Below, piece by piece: positions 46,656-55,573 of a stretch of DNA of 64,000 nt (position 1 is the first letter of the stretch; every line of letters begins with the position of its first letter). The stretch is taken from positions 62,001 to 126,000 of the forward strand of contig NZ_FMBW01000043.1 in assembly GCF_900091725.1 (NCBI RefSeq). Direction: 5' to 3'. The stretch is from Streptomyces sp. DvalAA-43. Lineage in GTDB: Bacteria > Actinomycetota > Actinomycetes > Streptomycetales > Streptomycetaceae. Under the pieces are notes generated by a model that worked only from the letters and a program-made list of their open reading frames with translations, was not told the origin of the DNA and did no database searches. The position numbers and the translations under genes were made by a program.

Positions 46656-46970
46656 TCAGCCGCGCGGCGGCTCACCGAAGAGATCGACGGCGACCCGCAC
46701 GTCCCTGAGCGCGGAGGCCAGGGCGCTCACCGAGCCGATCGCTCCGGCGATCAGCAGCAGCGAACGGCGCAGCCGGGGAATCTCGGGCGCACCGCCCGCC
46801 GCCATCGCGTCCAGCGCGGCCAGTTCGTCCTCGGCGATCCCCCGGTCCGGGAATTCGGCGGGATGCCCGGCCAGCTCGCGGCGGAGCCGGGAGACCGCCG
46901 TACGCAGTTCGGTCACCCGCGGATCCTCTCCGCTGCCGGTCACCCGCGTCTGCCCCACGCTTCGCAACAA
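46656..46970 (-). CDS. Small conserved hypothetical protein (DUF5955-like)
   Basis: A protein of about 104 residues, helical. It opens LLRSVGQTRVTG, with TELRTAVSRLRRELAGHPAEF and EIPRLRRSLLLIAGAIGSV following, and ends FGEPPRG. Length and pattern recall a Streptomyces-restricted family I believe is DUF5955, of unknown function. TTG 46970 has GGGGGAG at 4-bp spacing. An ATG at 47030 would add 20 poorly conserved-looking residues. Confidence 0.6.
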   Translation of the reverse strand: MLRSVGQTRVTGSGEDPRVTELRTAVSRLRRELAGHPAEFPDRGIAEDELAALDAMAAGGAPEIPRLRRSLLLIAGAIGSVSALASALRDVRVAVDLFGEPPRG

Positions 46971-47215
46971 TGCACTCCCCCTCGCACATCCATGTGCCAG
47001 TGTTCCGGCCGGTCCCCACAGCGTGGTCAAGTAACCGGGCGTGCGCGCAAGTTAACGCCATGACAGGTGCCGAGCGCCACTCCACGGACCGAATTCGGGG
47101 TGTCCCGTACGGGTGATCCGTATGTCTCCCGGTGGACGCCGCACCCGCCTGTGCCCGCCCGCGCCCGCTTGAGCGAAGGGTGCGCGTCCGGGGGCCGTTG
47201 GGGTATCCAGACCGC

Positions 47216-47821
47216 ATGACTCCCACCACACCAGCTCCCCGGATCGCCGGACTGCTGCTCGCCGCAGGCGGCGGACGGCGGCTCGGCGGACGCCCCAAGG
47301 CCCTGCTCGAACACCGCGGCCGTCCCCTGGTCGAGCACGCGGTACGGGTACTGCGGGACGGTGGCTGCGGTGCCGTCCATGTCGTCCTGGGCGCCGCCGC
47401 GGACGAGGTCCGGGCCCGCGCCGACCTCGGCGGCTGCGAGGTGACCGTCAACCCCGGGTGGACCGAGGGCATGGGCTCCTCGCTGCGGGCGGGGCTCGGG
47501 TCGCTGACCGGCACCGGCGCGGACGCGGCACTCGTCCTGCTGGTCGACCAGCCGGGCATCGGCGCGGACGCGGTGGCACGGGTGCGTTCGGCGTACCGCT
47601 CCCGGACCGGGATCGCGGCCGCCGCCTACGGCGGGGAACGCGGCCATCCGGTGCTGTTCGGGGCGGAGCTGTGGGCGGAGATCGCGGCGGGGGCGGTGGG
47701 CGACCAGGGCGCTCGGGCCTATCTGCGGGCGCACCGCGATGCGATCACGCTCGTCGAGTGTTCCGATGTGGCTCAGGCGTACGACATCGACACGGTGGAG
47801 GACCTGAAGCACCTCGGGTGA
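47216..47821 (+). CDS. MobA-like nucleotidyltransferase (NTP_transf_3)
   Basis: A 201-residue protein with the GT-A nucleotidyltransferase loop GLLLAAGGGRRLGGRPKAL, then WTEGMGSSLRAGL, LVLLVDQPGI and RGHPVLFGAELW. This pattern fits MocA/MobA enzymes that attach CMP or GMP to molybdopterin. Molybdenum cofactor is needed by xanthine dehydrogenase, which feeds purines into the allantoin pathway encoded nearby. The link is inference; no xanthine dehydrogenase gene is in the window. ATG 47216 is the first sensible start. Confidence 0.85.
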   Translation: MTPTTPAPRIAGLLLAAGGGRRLGGRPKALLEHRGRPLVEHAVRVLRDGGCGAVHVVLGAAADEVRARADLGGCEVTVNPGWTEGMGSSLRAGLGSLTGTGADAALVLLVDQPGIGADAVARVRSAYRSRTGIAAAAYGGERGHPVLFGAELWAEIAAGAVGDQGARAYLRAHRDAITLVECSDVAQAYDIDTVEDLKHLG

Positions 47822-47879
47822 CCGGACTGGCACGCTGCGCCAGCATCGCACCACTTCTGTCGACCCGGAGAATCTCGAC

Positions 47880-47896
47880 ATCAACAAACCATTGAA
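47880..47896. promoter_or_regulatory. AllR-type operator upstream of malate synthase
   Basis: ATCAACAAACCATTGAA matches the perfect repeat before the allantoinase gene (41717-41733) at 13 of 17 positions, with the same TCAAC and TTGAA arms and 5-bp spacing. It lies about 160 bp before the malate synthase ATG. Confidence 0.55.
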
Positions 47897-48055
47897 CTTC
47901 CACCATGAGGAAACTACTATCCACTGGTCAGAAGCCCTCTGCACTGCGGACGGCTTCCACGCCCGTATCCCGGAGCCCTGGCACGCCGTGCCATTTCAGG
48001 CGACCCGGCGGCCGTGAGACGCCGCCCGCACCGCCCGCTGAAGGAGTGACAGCTC

Positions 48056-49675
48056 ATGTCCGCACCAGCGCCGTCCCCGCTGGCCATCGTCGATGCCGAG
48101 CCCCTGCCCCGGCAGGAGGAGGTCCTGACCGACGCGGCCCTCGCGTTCGTGGCCGAGCTGCACCGGCAGTTCACGCCCCGCCGTGACGAGCTGCTCGCCC
48201 GCCGCGGCGAGCGCCGCGCCGAGATCGCCCGTACGTCCACGCTGGACTTCCTGCCCGAGACGGCGGCGATCCGCGCGGACGACTCCTGGAAGGTCGCCCC
48301 GGCCCCGGCCGCGCTGAACGACCGCCGGGTGGAGATCACCGGTCCGACCGACCGCAAGATGACCATCAACGCCCTGAACTCGGGCGCGAAGGTCTGGCTC
48401 GCCGACTTCGAGGACGCCTCCGCCCCCACCTGGGAGAACGTCGTCCTCGGCCAGCTCAACCTGATCGACGCGTACACCCGCTCCATCGACTTCACGGACC
48501 CGAAGTCCGGCAAGTCGTACGCCCTGAAGCCCGCCGACGAGCTCGCCACGGTCGTCACCCGCCCCCGCGGCTGGCATCTGAACGAGCGCCACCTCCAGCT
48601 CGACGGCACCCCGGTGCCCGGCGCGCTGGTCGACTTCGGCCTGTACTTCTTCCACAACGCCCAACGCCTCATCGATCTCGGCAAGGGCCCGTACTTCTAC
48701 CTCCCGAAGACGGAGTCGCATCTGGAGGCCCGCCTCTGGAACGACATCTTCGTCTTCGCCCAGGACTACGTCGGCATCCCGCAGGGCACGGTCCGCGCGA
48801 CCGTCCTGATCGAGACGATCACCGCCGCGTACGAGATGGAGGAGATCCTCTACGAGCTCCGCGACCACGCCTCCGGGCTGAACGCGGGACGCTGGGACTA
48901 CCTCTTCTCCATCGTCAAGAACTTCCGTGACGGCGGCTCCAAGTTCGTGCTGCCGGACCGCAACGCGGTGACGATGACCGCCCCGTTCATGCGCGCGTAC
49001 ACCGAACTGCTCGTCCGGACCTGCCACAAGCGCGGCGCGCACGCCATCGGCGGCATGGCCGCCTTCATCCCGTCCCGCCGGGACGCCGAGGTCAACAAGG
49101 TCGCCTTCGAGAAGGTCAAGGCCGACAAGGACCGCGAGGCGCACGACGGCTTCGACGGCTCCTGGGTCGCCCACCCGGACCTGGTCCCGATCGCCATGGC
49201 CTCCTTCGACGCGGTCCTCGGCGAGAAGCCGAACCAGAAGGAGCGGCTGCGCGAGGACGTCTCGGTGGCCGCCGGCGACCTGATCGCCATCGACACCCTG
49301 GACGCCAGGCCCACCTACGAGGGCCTGCGCAACGCCGTCGCGGTCGGCATCCGTTACATCGAGGCCTGGCTGCGCGGCATGGGCGCGGTCGCCATCTTCA
49401 ACCTGATGGAGGACGCGGCCACCGCGGAGATCTCCCGCTCGCAGATCTGGCAGTGGATCAACGCGGACGTGGTCTTCGAGAACGGCGAACACGCCACTGC
49501 GGAACTGGCCCGTACGGTCGCGGCCGAGGAACTCGCCGCGATCCGCGCCGAGATCGGCGACGAGGCCTTCGCCGCCGGCAGGTGGCAGCAGGCCCACGAC
49601 CTGCTGCTCCAGGTCTCCCTGGACCAGGACTACGCGGACTTCCTGACGCTGCCGGCGTACGAGCAGCTGGGCTGA
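48056..49675 (+). CDS. aceB: Malate synthase A
   Basis: A 539-residue malate synthase that condenses glyoxylate with acetyl-CoA. Characteristic segments are [30 protein letters not shown], the catalytic arginine region [20 protein letters not shown], and [20 protein letters not shown] near the C-terminus. The length is normal for the A form. Glyoxylate is the end product of allantoin breakdown, and the promoter carries the same repeat as allB. GAAGGAG precedes ATG 48056, and a strong terminator follows. Confidence 0.96.
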   Translation: MSAPAPSPLAIVDAEPLPRQEEVLTDAALAFVAELHRQFTPRRDELLARRGERRAEIARTSTLDFLPETAAIRADDSWKVAPAPAALNDRRVEITGPTDRKMTINALNSGAKVWLADFEDASAPTWENVVLGQLNLIDAYTRSIDFTDPKSGKSYALKPADELATVVTRPRGWHLNERHLQLDGTPVPGALVDFGLYFFHNAQRLIDLGKGPYFYLPKTESHLEARLWNDIFVFAQDYVGIPQGTVRATVLIETITAAYEMEEILYELRDHASGLNAGRWDYLFSIVKNFRDGGSKFVLPDRNAVTMTAPFMRAYTELLVRTCHKRGAHAIGGMAAFIPSRRDAEVNKVAFEKVKADKDREAHDGFDGSWVAHPDLVPIAMASFDAVLGEKPNQKERLREDVSVAAGDLIAIDTLDARPTYEGLRNAVAVGIRYIEAWLRGMGAVAIFNLMEDAATAEISRSQIWQWINADVVFENGEHATAELARTVAAEELAAIRAEIGDEAFAAGRWQQAHDLLLQVSLDQDYADFLTLPAYEQLG

Positions 49676-49700
49676 GCCCCGCACCACCGAAACCGATACG

Positions 49701-49738
49701 CCTCTGCCCCCGGCACCGCACAGCGCCGGGGGCAGAGG
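49701..49738. terminator. Terminator between malate synthase and the solute-binding protein gene
   Basis: A perfect 14-bp stem (49701-49714 with 49725-49738), extendable outward by a few pairs, with a 10-nt loop between convergent genes. Confidence 0.82.
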
Positions 49739-49748
49739 TGTGCGGTCC

Positions 49749-51029
49749 TCAGGAGGTCGCCGCCTCCATGTCCGCCTTGACGGCCGACTCGTCGAGCGAG
49801 GTGAGCACGGACCGGGGGTCGCCGCCCTTCGTCACCGCCTGGCTCATATCGGTGCGGATCGTGCCCCGGACGGCGGGCCAGGAACGCATGTTGACCGGGG
49901 CGAACTGGGCGTTCGACAGCTGCTCGATGAAGGGCGAGAGCGGCTGTTCGGCAGGGGTTCCGGTCGCCGCGTCGGAGGCGGAGTACGTCACGGGCAGCGC
50001 GGACTGGCTGCCGCCGTAGGTCAGGGCGGACTTCCCGCTGTAGAGGAACGAGAGGAAGGTGCCGCACTCCTTGCGGTGGTCGTTGCGCCGGAACGCCATC
50101 AGCCAGTCGCTGATCCCCACCGGAGGGGCGGCCCCGCCGTCCTTCTTGGGGAACGCGGCGTGCGCGTAAGGGAGTTTGGCCTGGCCGGCCGCGCCCATCA
50201 GCATGGGGTGGGCGATCATCATGCCGATCTCGCCCCGCAGGAACTGGGTGTACGCGTCGGTCCGGTTGAGCTTCGCGGGGTCGGAACCGGCCAGCCCCCC
50301 GGCGACCAGCTCGTCCCGCAGCCAGGCCAGGGCCTCGGCGTTCTCCGGCTTCATGAAGTCGTATTCCCCGAGCTCCCCCGTGTAGCCGCCGCCGGCCGCG
50401 AGGAACCAGGACAGGGCCTCGTCCTCGGCCGCCTCGGGGCCGAACTGGAGCCCGTACGGCGTCTTCACACCGATCGCCTTCAGCGCCTGGGCGGCCGCCC
50501 GCAGTTCGTCCCAGGACGTGGGGGCGCCGCTGACGCGGGCCCGCCGGAACAGCTCCTTGTTGTAGAAGAGCCGGGGCGTGCTGGCCAGGAACGGGATGCC
50601 GTAGGTGGCGTCGTCGACCGTGCCCGCGTCGGTGAAGGACCGGATGAAGTCGGCCTGGGTGGCGATGTCGAACAGCTGGGTCATGTCGTGGAGACGGCCG
50701 TCCTCGGCGTACGGCGCGAAGACGTTCGACTGCGCGATGTCGGGCGCCCTGCCCTCCTCCACCCGCTGGGCGAGCGTCTTGTCGATCTTGGTGTAGGAGA
50801 CCCGCTCCAGCTCGATCCTGATCCCGGCGTGCTGCTTCTCGAACGTGGCGACGACGTCGTCCCACTGGTCGCCGAGCGAAGCGCCGATGCTCTTGTCGTA
50901 ACTGGCCACGAGCAGGTGGAGCTTCACCTCCTTGCTCGTCGAGCAGCCGGTGAGCCCCATCGCGGCCGTGGCGCCGGCGAGGCCGGCCGTCTGAAGAAGG
51001 AATTGCCGCCGACGCACCGCTCTTGCCAC
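49749..51029 (-). CDS. Orphan family-1 solute-binding lipoprotein
   Basis: A 426-residue sugar-type extracellular solute-binding protein. The signal peptide has RRRQFLLQTAGLAG, resembling a Tat motif, and ends in lipobox GLTGC near residues 24-28. WDDVVATFEKQHAGIRIELE and FLRGEIGMMIAHPMLMGA are typical of the family. No permease or ATPase gene is next to it, so it must use a transporter encoded elsewhere or act as a sensor. It starts at GTG 51029, divergent from a TetR gene, with a 19-bp palindrome between them. Confidence 0.9.
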   Translation of the reverse strand: MARAVRRRQFLLQTAGLAGATAAMGLTGCSTSKEVKLHLLVASYDKSIGASLGDQWDDVVATFEKQHAGIRIELERVSYTKIDKTLAQRVEEGRAPDIAQSNVFAPYAEDGRLHDMTQLFDIATQADFIRSFTDAGTVDDATYGIPFLASTPRLFYNKELFRRARVSGAPTSWDELRAAAQALKAIGVKTPYGLQFGPEAAEDEALSWFLAAGGGYTGELGEYDFMKPENAEALAWLRDELVAGGLAGSDPAKLNRTDAYTQFLRGEIGMMIAHPMLMGAAGQAKLPYAHAAFPKKDGGAAPPVGISDWLMAFRRNDHRKECGTFLSFLYSGKSALTYGGSQSALPVTYSASDAATGTPAEQPLSPFIEQLSNAQFAPVNMRSWPAVRGTIRTDMSQAVTKGGDPRSVLTSLDESAVKADMEAATS

Positions 51030-51054
51030 CTCTTGCTAGCCCAACACATTCGTT

Positions 51055-51073
51055 TGTGGCAGATTCTGCCACA
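51055..51073. promoter_or_regulatory. 19-bp perfect palindrome, probable TetR operator
   Basis: TGTGGCAGATTCTGCCACA is a perfect palindrome around a single central base. It is 26 bp from the binding-protein start and 54 bp from the TetR start, in the right place to repress both. Confidence 0.75.
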
Positions 51074-51126
51074 TGGGCAATAACTGCCTTCCGGACGTGG
51101 TGACTCCAGGGCATAACCTGATCCGC

Positions 51127-51756
51127 ATGCAAGGTGGCTCGTTGACCGAGCGGCGCAAGGCCGCCACCCGACTGGATATCGCCCGTACCGCGGCGGCGCT
51201 CTTCGTGGAACACGGCCTGCGCACCACGCGCGCCGAGGACATCGCGCGCGCCGCGGGCGTCGCCCCGCGCACCTTCTACCGCTATTTCGCGACGAAGGAG
51301 GAGGCCATCACCCCGCTGCTCTCCGTGGGGGCCCGGCAGTGGGTGGAGGCGGTCCGGGACGCCCCGGGCGCCCTGCCGGTGCCGGAGGCGCTGCGGCACG
51401 CGGCGGCGCGCGCGCTGACCCCGGCGCCCGGCGACACGGCGGCCTCGGAGTCGCTGGAGTGGGTGCGGTCGCTGCTGCGGATGGCGGCGGACAGCCCGGC
51501 CCTCCAGTCGGTGTGGAACGACGCGTGCCACGACGCGGACGCCACCCTGGCCGTGGTGCTCGCGGCGCGCGCCGGACTCGCGGACGGAGCGGGCTCGCTG
51601 GAGATCCGGCTGCTGGCCGGGGTCGCCGGCGCGGCGGTGCGGGCGGCGGTGGAGACCTGGGCGGCCGGCGACGCCCCGGCGACGGGACCGGAGGGACCCG
51701 CGGCGCTGGCGGAGCGCTGCCTGACCTCGGCGGAGGGCACGCTGAGGGGATGCTGA
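51127..51756 (+). CDS. TetR-family regulator
   Basis: A 209-residue regulator with a TetR helix-turn-helix (about 8-55): KAATRLDIARTAAALFVEHG, TRAEDIARAAGVAPRTFYRY and FATKEEAI. The C-terminal helical domain resembles MftR/AcrR-type regulators, with EALRHAAARALTPAPGD and WVRSLLRMAADSPALQ. ATG 51127 places the palindrome fully upstream; an in-frame ATG at 51073 would begin inside it. Probable target: itself and the divergent solute-binding protein gene. Confidence 0.9.
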   Translation: MQGGSLTERRKAATRLDIARTAAALFVEHGLRTTRAEDIARAAGVAPRTFYRYFATKEEAITPLLSVGARQWVEAVRDAPGALPVPEALRHAAARALTPAPGDTAASESLEWVRSLLRMAADSPALQSVWNDACHDADATLAVVLAARAGLADGAGSLEIRLLAGVAGAAVRAAVETWAAGDAPATGPEGPAALAERCLTSAEGTLRGC

Positions 51757-51764
51757 TCCCCGGT

Positions 51765-51817
51765 GCCGCACCACCGGTCCGCGCGGCCTCCGCGGGCGCG
51801 CGGACCGGTGGTGCGGC
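51765..51817. terminator. Very strong bidirectional terminator between TetR and chitinase genes
   Basis: A perfect 21-bp stem (51765-51785 with 51797-51817) and an 11-nt loop, centred between the convergent stop codons at 51756 and 51830. Confidence 0.88.
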
Positions 51818-51829
51818 GTACCGCTCCGG

Positions 51830-54118
51830 CTACTTCAGGCCGGTGTCGAGCGCGTTGAGCAGGGTTCCCTGCGGGGTGTCTCCGGACATCTCCCAGACCA
51901 TGACGCCCAGCAGCCCCTTGGACTTCACGTAGTCGGTCTTCTTGCCGATGGACCAGGTGTCGTCGAAGGACCACCACTGGTTGCCGGTGTAGCCGTACGT
52001 CGACACCGACTGCTCGTCATGGTGGACCGTCATCGTCGGGTACGCGCCGATGAGGTTGGCGTAGCCGCGGGTACCGGCCTCCTCGGCGAACTGGCCGGGA
52101 GCGGCGCCGCCCGCGCTCTGCCATTCACCGGCGGCCCCGCCGTCCACGACGTTCTGCCAGCCCCGGCCGTAGAACGGGATGCCGAGGGTCAGCTTGCGGG
52201 GCTCGACGCCCGCGTCGGTGTACGCCTTGATGGCGGTGTCGGCGCTGAAGTGGAAGTCGTAGGGGTCCTGGTCGTCCGTGTAGAGGTTGGCCTGGTGGCC
52301 GGTGCGGTCCGGCTCCCAGGAGTTGTCGCTGCCGGAGCCGTGGAAGTCGTAGCCCTGGACGTTCGCCACGTCGAGGGAGTCGAAGACCTTGGCCAGGTCC
52401 CAGCCGTCGCCGATCTTCTGCGGGTCGGCGGGGGTGAAGGCGGTGAGGAGGCGGTGTCCGCCGCCGAGGGCGTCCATCTGCTTGCGGAACTCGGCGAGCA
52501 GCAGGGTCAGGTTGCCCTTGTCGTCGGGCGAGTAGTGGTTGCCGGGGTGCCCTGTGCCCGTACCCGGCCATTCCCAGTCGATGTCGAAGCCGTCGAAGAT
52601 CCCGGCGGCGGTGCCGGGGCCGCCCGCGCCGTTGTACGCGGGCAGGTTGCCCTTGATGTACATGTCGATGCAGGAGGAGACGAACTTCTTGCGGGAGGCG
52701 TCGGTGGCCGCCACGTCGGAGAAGTACTTCGAGTACGTCCAGCCCCCGAGCGAGACCACGATCTTCAGGTTCGGGTGGAGCTTCTTGAGCTTCTTCAGCT
52801 GGTTGAAGTTTCCGCGCAGTGTGCCCCAGCCGTCGTCCGCGACGCCGTCGACGGACTGGGCGGCGCTGAACGGGCGTGCGTAGTCGGCGTCCGCGTCACC
52901 GGCGCCGGTGCCCTGCTCGGGGTCCTCCGGGTCGGCGGTGGTGCCCTTGGTGACACCGTTCAGGCAGGTGAGGTTGTTGGGGTCGATGTTGGCGAAGGCG
53001 TAGTTGATGATGTCGAGCTTGTCGGCGGCACCCGAGTCGTGGAGGTTCTTGACGAAGTACTGGCGGCCGTAGATGCCCCACTGGACGAAGTAGCCGACCT
53101 TGGCGTAGTTGCCCGCGCCGACGATGTCGTCGGTCTTCACCGTGAGCGCGTTGGCGGCCGGGGAGGCGTTGTCCGCCGCGTCACGGGCCTTGACGGTGAA
53201 GGTGTACGAGGTCGAGGGCGAGAGGCCGCCGATGGTGGCGGTGGTCGTGGTGCCCGAGACCGTGGTGGCCAGTGCCCCGTCCCGGTAGATGTCGTAGGCG
53301 GCGACGCGCTGGTTGTCCGTCGCGGCGGTCCAGGCCAGGGTGACGGACGAGGAGTCGGTCGCCGTGGCGTGCAGCGCGCCCGGCGCGGTGGGCGGGGAGG
53401 TGTCGGTGGCCGGGTCGACGGTGGTGACGGCCAGCGGGGCACTCTCGGCGGAGGTGTTGCCCCGGGTGTCCTTGGCCCGGACCGTGAAGGAGTAGGCGGT
53501 CGCCGGGGTCAGACCGGTGACCGTGGCGGAGGTCGTCGCGGTGGCCGAGCCCACCACCTTGCCGCCCGCCAGGATGTCGTACGACGCCACGGGGAAGTCG
53601 CCCGCCGTGGCCGCCGTCCAGGACAGCGACGCGGTGCGGGCGGTGACGTCGGTCTGCTTCAGCCCGGCGGGGGCGCCCGGGGGCGCGTCCGCGGAGCCGT
53701 CGCACTTGTCGCCGTTGATCCGGCAGCCGGTCGGTGCCGTGATCGGCCCGGTCGCGACGAACCAGAAGCTGTACGGCTCGCTGGTGCCGTGCGCGGCGAC
53801 GGTCCCGTTGTAGTGGGCGTTGACCGCCGTGATGTGGCTGCCCTGGGTGGTGACCGTGCCGTTGTAGGAGGTGTCGATCGCGACCCCGGACGGCAGGTCG
53901 AATTCGAGGCTCCAGCCGGTCACGGCGGTGTCGGTGTCGTTGTGCAGGACGTAGGTCCCCTTCCACCACGACCCGTTGTCGGCCGAGGTGAAGGTGGCCG
54001 TCAGCTTGCCCGCCGCGTGGGCGGGTGCGGCCTGGAGCGAAAGCAGCGCGAGGAGCAGCCCGAGAACGGCGAGGAGGGCGGTCGCCGTTCTCCGTCTGAA
54101 GGTCATGTGCTCGAACAT
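51830..54118 (-). CDS. Secreted GH18 chitinase with CBM2 and two FnIII domains
   Basis: A 762-residue secreted enzyme. The signal peptide (about 1-35) ends APAHA. A CBM2 binding module (about 36-140) contains WWKGTYVLHNDTDTAVTGW and a Cys pair near CRINGDKC. Two FnIII domains follow (about 148-235 and 245-330), then the GH18 barrel (about 345-762). The catalytic DxxDxDxE is in FDGFDIDWEWPG, and KIVVSLGGWTYSKYF is the other family motif. It hydrolyses chitin outside the cell. AGGGAG precedes ATG 54118. Two DasR-like repeats lie 86-123 bp upstream, matching the usual Streptomyces chitinase promoter. Confidence 0.95.
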   Translation of the reverse strand: MFEHMTFRRRTATALLAVLGLLLALLSLQAAPAHAAGKLTATFTSADNGSWWKGTYVLHNDTDTAVTGWSLEFDLPSGVAIDTSYNGTVTTQGSHITAVNAHYNGTVAAHGTSEPYSFWFVATGPITAPTGCRINGDKCDGSADAPPGAPAGLKQTDVTARTASLSWTAATAGDFPVASYDILAGGKVVGSATATTSATVTGLTPATAYSFTVRAKDTRGNTSAESAPLAVTTVDPATDTSPPTAPGALHATATDSSSVTLAWTAATDNQRVAAYDIYRDGALATTVSGTTTTATIGGLSPSTSYTFTVKARDAADNASPAANALTVKTDDIVGAGNYAKVGYFVQWGIYGRQYFVKNLHDSGAADKLDIINYAFANIDPNNLTCLNGVTKGTTADPEDPEQGTGAGDADADYARPFSAAQSVDGVADDGWGTLRGNFNQLKKLKKLHPNLKIVVSLGGWTYSKYFSDVAATDASRKKFVSSCIDMYIKGNLPAYNGAGGPGTAAGIFDGFDIDWEWPGTGTGHPGNHYSPDDKGNLTLLLAEFRKQMDALGGGHRLLTAFTPADPQKIGDGWDLAKVFDSLDVANVQGYDFHGSGSDNSWEPDRTGHQANLYTDDQDPYDFHFSADTAIKAYTDAGVEPRKLTLGIPFYGRGWQNVVDGGAAGEWQSAGGAAPGQFAEEAGTRGYANLIGAYPTMTVHHDEQSVSTYGYTGNQWWSFDDTWSIGKKTDYVKSKGLLGVMVWEMSGDTPQGTLLNALDTGLK

Positions 54119-54203
54119 GGATTTCTCCCTTGGGGCAGGGACCGGTGAGGCGGTCCTGAGGGGGAGCGGGATTCCGTGGTGCCATGGAGCACACGGGAAC
54201 CTA

Positions 54204-54220
54204 AGAGGTCTGGACCAACT
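54204..54220 (-). promoter_or_regulatory. DasR-like site 1 in the chitinase promoter
   Basis: AGAGGTCTGGACCAACT contains the GGTCT-N-GACCA core of the dre consensus ACTGGTCTAGACCACT, about 11 of 16 bases matching. Confidence 0.65.
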
Positions 54221-54225
54221 CGTCA

Positions 54226-54241
54226 ATAGGTACAGACCAAT
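54226..54241 (-). promoter_or_regulatory. DasR-like site 2 in the chitinase promoter
   Basis: ATAGGTACAGACCAAT repeats the first site in the same orientation: GGTCTGGACCAA at 54207 and GGTACAGACCAA at 54229 share 9 of 12 bases and are 22 bp, about two helical turns, apart. This is the direct-repeat arrangement known from Streptomyces chitinase promoters. Confidence 0.55.
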
Positions 54242-54280
54242 CACACGCAAAGTCCGCCACCCCGGACCGACCGGCCCCTG

Positions 54281-54390
54281 AGCCCCCGAACTCGCCGGGT
54301 GCCGAACCCCGGGCTCGTCGGATGCCGGACATCCGGACCGGCCGGGTGCCGGATCGCCCGAGTCCGGGATCGCCCGCCCCTCGCCCCGCC
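54281..54390. repeat. Degenerate GC-rich repeats after the FnIII lipoprotein gene
   Basis: About 110 bp made of imperfect copies of a CGGGTGCCGGA/CGGATGCCGGA-like unit. It resembles the repetitive spacer at 56635-56747 in style but uses a different unit. No coding frame is supported. Confidence 0.45.
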
Positions 54391-54397
54391 GGGTGCG

Positions 54398-55375
54398 TCA
54401 GCCGCCGAGGACGACCGTGCGCTGGGCCGAGAAGTCGCCCCACTTCCCGTCGGGCAGCTTGGCGCGGATCTTCATCGAGTAGCGGGTACCGCGCGGATCA
54501 CCGACGGTGAGGCGGTAACTCGCCCGGCCCGCGGGCGGGGTGGCGCCCCATACGATCGTGGTGGTCAGCCGGCCGCCGATGAAGAGCTGGTACGCGGGGA
54601 TCTCGCCGCCCGTCTCCGGCTGCCTCCAGTCCAGGTCGATGGCGTACTCCTTGCCCTGGACCCGGTTGCTGATCCGCAGATCGGTGGGGGCGGTGCCCGC
54701 CGGGGCGCCCGGCGCGGAGCGGGTGGTGAGATCGATGGCGTTGCTGTCCGGCGAGGAGGTGTCGGCGGCGTCGCGGGCACGGACGGTGAAGGTGTAGACG
54801 GTGCCCGGACGCAGTCCGGTCAGATGTGCCGTGGTCCGCGTGCCGGGCACGCTGTGGATCCGGGAGTCCTCCTGGTAGATGTCGTACGAGGTCACGCCGA
54901 TGTCGTCCGTCGAGCCTCCCCAGGAGAGGTTCACCGCCCGGCTGCCGTCCACCGTGCCGCGCAGCCTCACCGGGCGGGTCGGCGCCTCGTGGTCGGCCGG
55001 GGTCGGGGCGGGCGTGGTGACGCTCACGGCGGCGCTCGGCGCGGAGAGGTTGCCGGCGGCGTCACGGGCGCGAACGGTGAAGCTGTACGCGGTGGAGGCG
55101 GTCAGCCCGTCCACGTCGATCATCACCTTGGCCGCCGGGACGGACCGGACCCGCTTCCCCTGGCGGTAGATCTCGTAGCCGGTGACCGCCCGGTCGTCGG
55201 TGGACCGCTCCCACATCACGTGCACGGACGTGGCGCTGCTCGCCTGGGCCGTCACATGACCCGGCACGGTCGGCTTGTGGGTATCGGCCTCGGGGCCGGA
55301 GTCGCAGGCGGTGAGCGCGGCGAGGAGCAGGGCGGCGGAACAGGCCAACGCGGCGGTTGCGTGGGGGCGTTGCAC
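54398..55375 (-). CDS. FnIII-repeat lipoprotein, chitin-regulon candidate
   Basis: A 325-residue lipoprotein. The signal peptide ends in lipobox ALTAC near residue 24. Two FnIII domains follow (about 36-125 and 135-225, each with a SYDIYQ/GYEIYRQ-type strand and YxFTVRARDAAG), and a third, more divergent beta domain fills about 230-325. No catalytic domain is present, so it is a surface-anchored adhesion or presentation module. GTG 55375 has GGAAGG 8 bp ahead. A DasR-like site lies 24 bp upstream, which ties it to the neighbouring chitinase. The ligand is unknown. Confidence 0.8.
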   Translation of the reverse strand: MQRPHATAALACSAALLLAALTACDSGPEADTHKPTVPGHVTAQASSATSVHVMWERSTDDRAVTGYEIYRQGKRVRSVPAAKVMIDVDGLTASTAYSFTVRARDAAGNLSAPSAAVSVTTPAPTPADHEAPTRPVRLRGTVDGSRAVNLSWGGSTDDIGVTSYDIYQEDSRIHSVPGTRTTAHLTGLRPGTVYTFTVRARDAADTSSPDSNAIDLTTRSAPGAPAGTAPTDLRISNRVQGKEYAIDLDWRQPETGGEIPAYQLFIGGRLTTTIVWGATPPAGRASYRLTVGDPRGTRYSMKIRAKLPDGKWGDFSAQRTVVLGG

Positions 55376-55398
55376 GGTCGTGCCTTCCATCCGGCAGC

Positions 55399-55414
55399 AA
55401 TGGTCCAGACCTGT
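55399..55414 (-). promoter_or_regulatory. DasR-like site upstream of the FnIII lipoprotein gene
   Basis: AATGGTCCAGACCTGT matches the dre consensus ACTGGTCTAGACCACT at about 12 of 16 positions and lies 24 bp before the lipoprotein start. Confidence 0.65.
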
Positions 55415-55573
55415 ATCGCATGGTGCGGGGGTCGCCGACAAGGGGGTGGAGCGGAACCTTCCGCAATATGCCGATGTGTGCGAGGGCCCGGCGGCCTTCC
55501 TGTGCGTCCCCGCCCGTCCCAGTGCGTGCCGGCCGGTCACCGGCGGGTCTCCGAGGTGGCGTACGGTCGGCCG

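Noticed and set aside
47905..48186. A 93-codon frame beginning MRKLLSTG upstream of malate synthase
   Set aside because: It overlaps the malate synthase start in another frame and becomes proline-rich and atypical. No ribosome site is visible.
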